From NCBI GenBank assembly GCA_041752635.1, contig JBGSWC010000422.1, positions 1 to 13,040 on the forward strand: a DNA stretch of 13,040 bases, given 5' to 3'. This DNA is from JBGSWC01 sp041752635. GTDB lineage: Bacteria > Planctomycetota > Planctomycetia > Pirellulales > Lacipirellulaceae. The translations under genes were made by a program, and so were the position numbers. Positions 7,673 to 13,040 of the stretch are shown in pieces. Under the pieces are notes generated by a model. The model did not search any database. It saw only the letters and a program-made list of their open reading frames with translations, and was not told the origin of the DNA. Each line of letters begins with the position of its first letter. Position 1 is the first letter of the stretch.

Positions 7673-7774
7673 TCGACTAGAGCCGCTTCTCGCAACGACT
7701 TCACAGAATCGCTACATTAGACCACGAACTTTACGACTGACTCGACTCATTCGTCTCGGAATTTCGCATGCTGC

Positions 7775-7803
7775 TTTCCTTTTTACTGCAAATGTGTGAT
7801 AAT
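7775..7803 (+). promoter_or_regulatory. Possible promoter for the DUF1559 gene
   Basis: TGT-GATAAT at 7795-7803 resembles an extended -10. A weak -35-like TTTCCT (7775-7780) lies 17 bases upstream. It would give a leader of about 145 bases before GTG 7955. It sits in the 282-base gap between the WD40 gene and the DUF1559 gene, which otherwise holds nothing I can name. The match is modest. Confidence 0.3.
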
Positions 7804-7954
7804 TCGGGTTACGTCCCCCGCATGCATACGATTGGGTATCAGCCGGCGCGAGCTCAACGAGTTTGCTTCGCGCGCTGTCGCGGGTGAAACAGCTTGCGGC
7901 CAATCGACCTACTTCGTTCAAGACTCTTCTAATCGCTCTTCGAGGATTTTCGTA

Positions 7955-9004
7955 GTGACAAGAAAAAATAAACCAGGTTTCACGCTTGTCGAGTTGTTGG
8001 TCGTCATTGCGATCATCGGTATTCTTGTGGCGTTGCTCTTGCCGGCGGTGCAGGCGGCTCGCGAAGCCGCGCGTCGCACACAGTGCAAGAATAACGTCAA
8101 GCAACTCGCGCTTGCCGCATTAAACCATCACGACACGGCTAAGTTCTATCCGTCGGGAGGTTGGGGCTTTTTTTGGGTTGGCGACGCTGACCGTGGCTTT
8201 GGCACTAACCAACCGGGGGGCTGGATTTTCTCGTCGCTACCTTTCACTGAGGGTGGCAACATTTACGACCAAGCTTCCGATGGGCAGCCCGACATCATTA
8301 CGCCACAACAGGAAACCGGCGCTCGCTTCATTGTCACCAATCCGCTCGATGCCGTGCGTTGTCCGACACGACGGGTCTCGGCGATTCTGCCCAAACCAAT
8401 CGACGGCACTTTTGTCGCTCACAATGCCGGCAATAATCCGGCAACGGCCAACGTTGCCGGACGTAGCGACTACGCGATCAATTGCGGTGATCAACAGAAC
8501 AATGAGCACGGCGCCGGCCCACCCGACCCTGGGGCGGGATCGGTCGATGCGGCCTACGCCAAACACTCGTGGTCGGTTAGCCCAACCGGCAAGCAGCTCC
8601 CTGCGGGCCCGGGCGGGCTCACCGGAATTAGCTTTGTTCGTAGCGAAGTGGCAATTAAGCACGTCACCGACGGAACGTCGAATACTTTTCTGATCGGTGA
8701 AAAATACCTGGATGTCACCAATTACGAAACTGGCCTCGATTGGGGTGATAACGAAACTTGGTGTACCGGTTACAACAACGACAACTTCCGCAATGGCTTC
8801 CTTCCACCCGCGCAAGACCAGATCAACACTCCCAACACCATTCGATTCGGCTCGGCTCATCCGTCCGTCGTGATCATGTCGTACTGCGACGGCAGCGTCG
8901 ATTCAATTTCGTTCGATATCGACCGCTTTGTTTTCCGTAGTACGTGTAATCGCAAAGATGGAGCGGCTGACCCCAAAGCGTTCTACACGGGCACAAGTGG
9001 CTAA
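7955..9004 (+). CDS. DUF1559 type IV pilin-like protein with H-X9-DG motif
   Basis: 349 residues from GTG 7955. The frame is open further upstream, but GTG 7955 has GAGG at 7942-7945 (spacing 9) and gives the standard short prepilin leader MTRKNKPG. Prepilin peptidase should cut between G8 and F9, methylating the new N-terminus; mature E5 (E13) is present in FTLVELLVV, followed by a roughly 20-residue hydrophobic helix. RREAARRxQCxNN-type sequence follows as AREAARRTQCKNNVKQLALA, diagnostic of DUF1559. Near the C-terminus, SAHPSVVIMSYCDGSV carries H302 and D312-G313, the H-X9-DG motif of these planctomycete proteins. It would be anchored in the inner membrane with its body in the periplasm, possibly as a minor pseudopilin. 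Genomes of this group encode many copies of unknown individual function. The lipoprotein gene 43 bases downstream is probably co-transcribed. Confidence 0.95.
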   Translation: MTRKNKPGFTLVELLVVIAIIGILVALLLPAVQAAREAARRTQCKNNVKQLALAALNHHDTAKFYPSGGWGFFWVGDADRGFGTNQPGGWIFSSLPFTEGGNIYDQASDGQPDIITPQQETGARFIVTNPLDAVRCPTRRVSAILPKPIDGTFVAHNAGNNPATANVAGRSDYAINCGDQQNNEHGAGPPDPGAGSVDAAYAKHSWSVSPTGKQLPAGPGGLTGISFVRSEVAIKHVTDGTSNTFLIGEKYLDVTNYETGLDWGDNETWCTGYNNDNFRNGFLPPAQDQINTPNTIRFGSAHPSVVIMSYCDGSVDSISFDIDRFVFRSTCNRKDGAADPKAFYTGTSG

Positions 9005-9047
9005 CTGATCGCCCTTTGGCACCGGCTTTAATAACTTGCAGAAATTC

Positions 9048-9650
9048 ATGACAATACGATCTCGAGTACCATTCTTTGTCATTGCAATTGCCATTGGCTG
9101 CTCCGATGGTCGCGGACCCGTCGAGAAGGTCGCCAGCATCTCGCCCGATCGAATCGCAAACGATGCCATATCGCAATACGACAAAGACGGCGATGAGGCA
9201 CTCGACGCCGACGAGTTAAAGGCGTGCCCGGCGCTGGCGGTAGCGCAGTTCGATGCGAACGGCGATAGAAAAGTCGCTGCCGATGAGTTGCAAGCGAAGT
9301 TTGCCCAGATCTTCGCGGCAGGGGCCCCTATGGCGAACGTGTTCTGCACCGTCACCAACGGGCGAAGGCCGCTTCCAGGGGTCATCGTAACGTTTGAGCC
9401 AGAGTCATTCATGGGCGAAGGCTTCCGCGCAGCGAGCGGCCAGACCGACGGTGACGGGCGGGCCGCGATTGGCATCGCCGACGAAGAGTTGCTGGAGGGA
9501 CAACGTGGCGCTCCCCTGTGCCAAGTCGGAATCTACCGGGTCAAACTTTCCGGCGGTGGAATTCCCGGTACACTGCCCGATACCGGCTTTATCGTCGATG
9601 TCACTAGCCGCGGCGGACGGGAAGTCAACATCGACATCTCGAAGTTGTAA
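9048..9650 (+). CDS. EF-hand and transthyretin-like lipoprotein
   Basis: 200 residues from ATG 9048; a TTG at 9036 is in frame but less likely. The N-terminus is a lipoprotein signal, VPFFVIAIAIGC, with the lipobox AIGC and lipidated C18. Two EF-hand calcium loops follow directly: DKDGDEALDADE at 45-56 and DANGDRKVAADE at 69-80, both with acidic residues at positions 1, 5 and 12. From about residue 97 to the end is a transthyretin/carboxypeptidase-regulatory-like beta domain, recognisable by RRPLPGVIVTFEPES, GQTDGDGRAAIGI and VGIYRVKLSGGGIP. Small lipoproteins with this domain regularly follow DUF1559 genes in planctomycetes, usually without EF hands. The protein is probably tethered to a membrane and binds calcium; its partner may be the upstream pseudopilin-like protein. 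No Shine-Dalgarno sequence is visible. Confidence 0.85.
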   Translation: MTIRSRVPFFVIAIAIGCSDGRGPVEKVASISPDRIANDAISQYDKDGDEALDADELKACPALAVAQFDANGDRKVAADELQAKFAQIFAAGAPMANVFCTVTNGRRPLPGVIVTFEPESFMGEGFRAASGQTDGDGRAAIGIADEELLEGQRGAPLCQVGIYRVKLSGGGIPGTLPDTGFIVDVTSRGGREVNIDISKL

Positions 9651-9806
9651 CAGTACGCGAGACCTGGCCGCCATAACTTTCGATCTGACCGCGCGAGGCG
9701 ATCGTTGTTGCACAGCGATGGATCGAGCGCGAGAAGAGATTGGCGCCCGACAAGTCGTACCCAACACGTGTGATATCCGACATACGCCGACAAGAACGTT
9801 AGCAAC

Positions 9807-9852
9807 AAAAAAACCTCTCCGCACCACCACTATCTGTGGCGGTGCGAAGAGG
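9807..9852 (-). terminator. Intrinsic terminator of the PEP-CTERM gene
   Basis: Read on the minus strand, the arm CCTCTTCGCACCGCCAC pairs along its full length (17 pairs, two of them G-U) with GTGGTGGTGCGGAGAGG around a 5-base loop. A run of seven T follows (A7 at 9807-9813 on the plus strand). This is a strong rho-independent terminator about 60 bases after the stop of the minus-strand gene. The U tract lies only in the minus direction, so it should not efficiently stop transcripts from the lipoprotein gene. Confidence 0.85.
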
Positions 9853-9864
9853 CGCGGTTTAAGT

Positions 9865-9893
9865 CCCGATTCGGCCATTGTGGCCGAACCGGG
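9865..9893 (-). repeat. Gene-proximal hairpin, copy A
   Basis: Minus-strand stem CCCGGTTCGGCCA against TGGCCGAATCGGG with loop CAA; 13 pairs including one G-U. It starts 17 bases after the stop of the PEP-CTERM gene and precedes the terminator. A matching hairpin with a compensatory change follows the paralogue at 12622-12649. There is no T tract, so it may protect the mRNA 3' end or be a repeated element. Confidence 0.7.
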
Positions 9894-9910
9894 CGATAGT
9901 TTCGAACAAC

Positions 9911-10006
9911 TTACTTGCGGCGTCGCACCAGGGCGAAGCCAGCAACACCGGCCAAGCCCAGCAGTACGATCGAACCAGGTTCAGGAACGGCTCCGCCATT
10001 CAAGCT
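9911..10006 (-). repeat. 96-base perfect repeat, copy 1 (PEP-CTERM coding end)
   Basis: The last 32 codons including the stop are identical, base for base, to 12668-12763. They encode the SLNGG-AVPEPGS linker, the membrane helix and the RRRK tail. Beyond 10006 the two copies remain similar but carry many substitutions, several of them synonymous. Confidence 0.95.
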
Positions 10007-11986
10007 GCCCGATGTCAACAGTGCGACAAACGGATCGATATCGAGTGTATCGACTACCGTGTCCAAGTTGATGTCGCCGACAGCGAGTGGGTCGACACCC
10101 GGGAACGCGGCTGCATAGCCAGCCGGGTCGGTCAGCAACAACACAAACGGGTCGATGTCAAGCGTGTTGACAGTGCCGTCGTTGTTGGTGTCGCCCAAGA
10201 GGGCTGGACCGACCGGGATGAGACCATCGAAGATGTTCATTTCCCAGTAGGTGAGGTCGGCGGGAGTCGAGTTCCCGTCGCCATCGAAGTCGTAGGTGGT
10301 GTCACCAGGCAGGCCAGCTCCGATTGCGGCGGTGGCCAAGCTCACATCGAGGCTGTTCACCGATCCGTCGCCGTTGAAGTCACCAGGAATCAGTTTCTGT
10401 AGCAGAACGTTGCTGCCAGTGGAATGGACATAACCCGTGGTGTTGTCCCACTGACCATTCGAGGTGGAGAAGATGTAGGACTTGAGCTTACCGGAGCGAC
10501 CGTCACCGGCTGTCTCGGTAGCGCCACCTAGAATCAAGCTTGTCCAAACCTCGTTACCCGACAGGTCGTACTTCGCAAGGAAGCTGTCTCGGCCACCGCT
10601 GCCATCGCCGACGGTACCGCCGACACTGTTAGTGTAATAGCCTTGAACATAGACTTCGCCGTCGACGACATCGACGTCGGTGATGCGTTCAGGATCGGTG
10701 CCGAGCGAGAGGGCCAAATCGACACCCCAGACGAAAGCACCAGCCGAATCACGCATTTCGAAGTAGGCATTCTCTCCTTTTTCACCGGCCCAGATCGCGC
10801 GGTTGGTGCCGTCGCCGACGCCAACGATCGAATTAATGCCGTTGTAGCCGACGTCATTCCAGGTCACCGAATACTGCAGCGCGTTGCTGGCGTCGTATGC
10901 GGTACCGATGGCTTTGGGAGTGACTGACCAGTTGTCCGCAAAAGCGGGGAGGTTCGAGAAGGCGATCGGCGCGGCCGGTCCCGAGCCGTCTGGGTCCCAG
11001 GCGTCAGACTTGGACTCTACTCGGGAGTGCGCGATGCCGCCGCCGTAGTACCAACCACTGGCCTGATCGACACCAGCCGAGAGGAAGACACCCATGTTCG
11101 ACCACGTGGGCTCGGCTCCGGAGTAAGTGAGGATCGGCTGCTTGGCTGGGCCATCCAAAGTTAAGGTGTCGAAGTTGTAGCGAGCAATGCCAGGAAGGTA
11201 GGCGGACCCAGTGCCGTTGCTACGCAGGCCATAGCCCTCGTAATCGGCGGCTGTGCCGAAGTCGCCGGCGACCATGTCGTTGACAATGATCAAGTCGCGT
11301 GTCGAAGTACGCATCGCCGAGTCAGTGCTACGAAGCTGCGTACCCACGACCGACAAGCCAGTCGTGACCGGCTTTTTGGCGTCAATACGCAGAGTGCCGA
11401 CGTTGTCGGAGTAGATACTAAGACTGTTGCGGTCGTTGATTGCAGTCTGCAGGCTGTTGTTTCCATCAATTTGCCCAGTTTCGGCGATGCCGCTCGAATC
11501 GATCGACCAGACCATTGGCGAATTGCCCATCTTACCGGTTTCTTCAACTGGATCCTGGGCGCTGAAAAAATCGTTCCAGTGAGAAGTGTTGTTAGTGTAA
11601 ATGCTGTAGTAAGCTTTATCGCCAGCGGCGTGGACACCTGCTGGGTAGTTTTGGCTGGGGGTCATAAATCCGGGCATGCCGGTGACGGTGGTACCATACC
11701 GGAGTTGACCCTGGGGATTGACGCTACCAACGCCGGAGGCGATTTGGTTCGTTGGGCCCTCGCCGTAAGTCTGAAAGTTGTCCGAGCGGTTCAGCATGTG
11801 AACGTTGCCGTCGGCCGTCACGTCCATGCCCTGGGCCGTTACGCCACCGCCACCGGACTGGAATGACCATTGCAAGCCATACGGCAAATCGTAAGGCGTC
11901 ACCGCAAAGGCGCTGTTGAGGCACCCGGTGCCCACAATGGCGACCGCCGCCAACATGGCTTTGGCAAAAGTAAACTTCGTACTCAT
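9911..11986 (-). CDS. Secreted dockerin-repeat PEP-CTERM protein
   Basis: 691 residues from ATG at 11986-11984. GGGAG on the minus strand (11997-11993) lies 6 bases upstream; an upstream in-frame start is less likely. The signal peptide FAKAMLAAVAIVGTGCLNSAFA ends about A28, paraphrased by its LNSAFA cleavage site. Residues about 30-530 hold no family I can name firmly; some stretches (ITDVDVVDGEVYVQGYYT, DSFLAKYDLSGNEVW) resemble SBBP-type beta-propeller repeats. From 535 come four dockerin-type calcium motifs: GDFNGDGSVNSLD, YDFDGDGNSTPAD (565), GDTNNDGTVNTLD (598) and GDINLDTVVDTLD (637). The end is VPEPGS (667), a hydrophobic helix and RRRK, a PEP-CTERM sorting signal expected to be processed by exosortase. 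The protein is probably exported and anchored or released at the cell surface. The dockerin motifs may bind cohesin-like partners or calcium. An intrinsic terminator follows at 9807-9852. The start and both ends are well supported; the function of the large middle is unknown. Confidence 0.92.
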   Translation of the reverse strand: MSTKFTFAKAMLAAVAIVGTGCLNSAFAVTPYDLPYGLQWSFQSGGGGVTAQGMDVTADGNVHMLNRSDNFQTYGEGPTNQIASGVGSVNPQGQLRYGTTVTGMPGFMTPSQNYPAGVHAAGDKAYYSIYTNNTSHWNDFFSAQDPVEETGKMGNSPMVWSIDSSGIAETGQIDGNNSLQTAINDRNSLSIYSDNVGTLRIDAKKPVTTGLSVVGTQLRSTDSAMRTSTRDLIIVNDMVAGDFGTAADYEGYGLRSNGTGSAYLPGIARYNFDTLTLDGPAKQPILTYSGAEPTWSNMGVFLSAGVDQASGWYYGGGIAHSRVESKSDAWDPDGSGPAAPIAFSNLPAFADNWSVTPKAIGTAYDASNALQYSVTWNDVGYNGINSIVGVGDGTNRAIWAGEKGENAYFEMRDSAGAFVWGVDLALSLGTDPERITDVDVVDGEVYVQGYYTNSVGGTVGDGSGGRDSFLAKYDLSGNEVWTSLILGGATETAGDGRSGKLKSYIFSTSNGQWDNTTGYVHSTGSNVLLQKLIPGDFNGDGSVNSLDVSLATAAIGAGLPGDTTYDFDGDGNSTPADLTYWEMNIFDGLIPVGPALLGDTNNDGTVNTLDIDPFVLLLTDPAGYAAAFPGVDPLAVGDINLDTVVDTLDIDPFVALLTSGSLNGGAVPEPGSIVLLGLAGVAGFALVRRRK

Positions 11987-12524
11987 TAAATTCTCCCAAG
12001 AAAATAAGAACAAGAAACGGAGGCGAAGCCACCTCACGAAAAAGCGACCAGTGAGCGCACAACGCCCGATATAACGCCTACGTCAAGACAAACGTGTACA
12101 ACACTCCCACCGACCGCACTGATTCCATTCGTTCGCGATCAGACGTTCTTTTTCGCGGCGAACTGGAACCCCAACAAAGAAATTGGAATCCCTCAAGCAA
12201 GCTAAAGCACACTTGCAGGCGTGCAGAGACACGCCGCAGAGTCGATGATAATCGATAAATCAGGATTTACAAGGAGAATCTACAAAAAAAATTTACCGGG
12301 CCTGAGCCTCAGGGCGCACCAGTGCGGTTGGTGGCGCCGACGCTGACGTCTTGCATCCGCGATTTCTCAAGTGGGCCTGAGAACAAGGCGGTAAGCCGAC
12401 TCGCGAGTTCTAGGCTCTATTTCGCAGGATTACCAGTCTTTTTTGCTTAGCAGCAACCTTGCTGCACCCAACTCGCAGGCGGAAGCCGGCCGTCGAAATC
12501 TGTCACTTGTGTAGGCACTAACAA
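11987..12524. other. Intergenic leader region of the PEP-CTERM gene
   Basis: No gene is supported in this stretch, which contains the promoter side of the minus-strand PEP-CTERM gene. The only -10-like hexamer noted is TTATAT on the minus strand (12074-12069), with no convincing -35, so no promoter is called. An AT-rich block at 12241-12297 contains an A8 run (12283-12290 region), preceded on the minus strand by a weak 5-base-pair stem (about 12302-12315). It could be upstream activating DNA or a weak terminator. No RNA gene was recognised. Confidence 0.5.
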
Positions 12525-12554
12525 CAGCAGGCACGCCAATTGGCGTGCCTGCTG
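12525..12554. repeat. 30-base perfect palindrome
   Basis: The half-site CAGCAGGCACGCCAA is followed immediately by its exact reverse complement, with no spacer. It lies between the leader of the complete PEP-CTERM gene and the terminator of its paralogue. There is no T tract on either side, so it is not a standard intrinsic terminator. As RNA it would form a long stem on either strand; as DNA it could bind a dimeric protein. Confidence 0.8.
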
Positions 12555-12580
12555 ATTCACGATGTTTAGCTGCAACACAG

Positions 12581-12607
12581 AAACCCCTCAGCGTCACCAC
12601 TGAGGGG
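12581..12607 (-). terminator. Probable intrinsic terminator of the edge PEP-CTERM gene
   Basis: On the minus strand, CCCCTCAG pairs with CTGAGGGG (8 pairs) around an 8-base loop, followed by TTTCTGT. The stem is strong but the U tract is short. It lies about 60 bases after the stop at 12668, the same distance as the terminator of the other paralogue, which supports the call. Confidence 0.65.
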
Positions 12608-12621
12608 GGTATCGTCACATT

Positions 12622-12649
12622 CCGATTCGGGCAGGCGTGCCCGAACCGG
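12622..12649 (-). repeat. Gene-proximal hairpin, copy B
   Basis: Minus-strand stem CCGGTTCGGGCA against TGCCCGAATCGG with loop CGCC; 12 pairs including one G-U. It starts 18 bases after the stop of the edge gene. It equals copy A (9865-9893) except in the loop, at the end of the stem, and at one pair, where C-G has become G-C so that pairing is kept. Confidence 0.7.
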
Positions 12650-12667
12650 GTTTAAGCTCCGTCAACT

Positions 12668-12763
12668 TTACTTGCGGCGTCGCACCAGGGCGAAGCCAGC
12701 AACACCGGCCAAGCCCAGCAGTACGATCGAACCAGGTTCAGGAACGGCTCCGCCATTCAAGCT
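12668..12763 (-). repeat. 96-base perfect repeat, copy 2 (PEP-CTERM coding end)
   Basis: This is identical to 9911-10006, in the same orientation about 2.76 kb away. It encodes the complete PEP-CTERM sorting signal and the linker before it. Confidence 0.95.
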
Positions 12764-13040
12764 ACCGGCGGTCAACAAAGCCACGAACGGATCGATGTCG
12801 AGTGTATCGACTACCGTGTCCAAGTTGATGTCGCCTACAGCGAGCGGGTCGACGCCCGGGAACGCGGCCGCATAACCAGCCGGATTCGTCAGCAACAACA
12901 CAAACGGGTCGATGTCGAGCGTGTCGACGGTGCCGTCGTTGTTGGTGTCGCCCAACAGGGCCGCCAGCTCCATGTCGAGAATGTTCGTCTTCCAGTAACT
13001 GATGTCGGCCGAAGTCGAATCACCGTCGCCGTTGAAGTCG
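12668..13040 (-). CDS. Dockerin-repeat PEP-CTERM protein, 3' part only
   Basis: The reading frame runs off the right edge; 123 codons and the stop are present. An internal ATG at 12973 is not the real start, because the frame continues upstream with DFNGDGDSTSADISYW, the next dockerin-type motif of the same series. Seen in order: that motif, GDTNNDGTVDTLDIDPF, GDINLDTVVDTLDIDPF, the SLNGG linker, VPEPGS, a hydrophobic helix and RRRK. It is a close paralogue of the gene ending at 9911, aligned without gaps from the DTNNDG motif onwards but four residues shorter before it. Expected fate is export, exosortase processing and surface location. It probably forms a tandem series of similar genes with its neighbour, each with its own terminator. 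Confidence 0.92.
   Translation of the reverse strand, partial: DFNGDGDSTSADISYWKTNILDMELAALLGDTNNDGTVDTLDIDPFVLLLTNPAGYAAAFPGVDPLAVGDINLDTVVDTLDIDPFVALLTAGSLNGGAVPEPGSIVLLGLAGVAGFALVRRRK

Noticed and set aside
7669..7680. CTAGTCGACTAG palindrome over the WD40 stop codon
   Set aside because: Only 12 bases and without a T tract; too short to call a terminator or a site.
7796..7954. 53-codon upstream extension of the DUF1559 frame
   Set aside because: It would put a long polar sequence before the prepilin leader; GTG 7955 with GAGG upstream gives a normal leader.
12269..12315. Short stem next to an A8/T8 run, possibly a minus-strand terminator
   Set aside because: Only five base pairs, separated from the T run by about nine bases, and not following any gene end on that strand.
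12298..12381. Direct repeat GGGCCTGAG at 12298 and 12373
   Set aside because: Nine bases in two copies is within chance in GC-rich DNA; no array or regular spacing.
12430..12618. Minus-strand frame of 62 codons in the intergenic region
   Set aside because: It overlaps the palindrome and the terminator hairpin and has no motif or ribosome binding site.

Overview
The window looks like chromosomal DNA of a planctomycete, most likely of the Pirellulales (Lacipirellula/Rhodopirellula-like) lineage. The evidence is the gene content: a DUF1549/DUF1553 protein with an N-terminal cytochrome-like motif, a Tat-exported DUF1501 protein, a secreted WD40 propeller, a DUF1559 pseudopilin-like protein with an H-X9-DG motif, and two dockerin/PEP-CTERM proteins. 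These families are strongly expanded in that phylum. The genus is inference.

Layout. (a) 146-1486, plus strand: a metallo-beta-lactamase-fold protein equivalent to only the C-terminal domain of ComEC/Rec2, then a small HD-domain hydrolase. (b) 1501-2112, minus strand: hisH, convergent with (a) and with no other his gene beside it. (c) 2391-7672, plus strand: a tightly packed four-gene cluster behind a good extended -10 promoter. It encodes a cysteine-free thioredoxin-like exported protein, a cytochrome-like/Ig-like/DUF1549/DUF1553 protein, a DUF1501 protein with a Tat signal, and a WD40 protein. Junctions are a 2-base gap, a 23-base overlap and an ATGA overlap, so translational coupling is likely. 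All four products carry export signals, so they probably act together outside the cytoplasm or in the periplasm. The substrate is unknown. (d) 7955-9650, plus strand: DUF1559 pseudopilin-like protein followed by an EF-hand/transthyretin-like lipoprotein, a common planctomycete pairing. (e) 9911 to the right edge, minus strand: a complete dockerin/PEP-CTERM protein and the 3' part of a close paralogue.

The most unusual structure is in (e). The two paralogues share 96 identical bases at the 3' end of the coding sequence. Each is followed, 17-18 bases after the stop, by the same hairpin, with a compensatory base-pair change between copies, and then by an unrelated second hairpin. In the complete gene that second hairpin is a strong intrinsic terminator with a T7 tract. 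A 30-base perfect palindrome lies further on.

No tRNA, rRNA, CRISPR array, transposase or integrase was seen.
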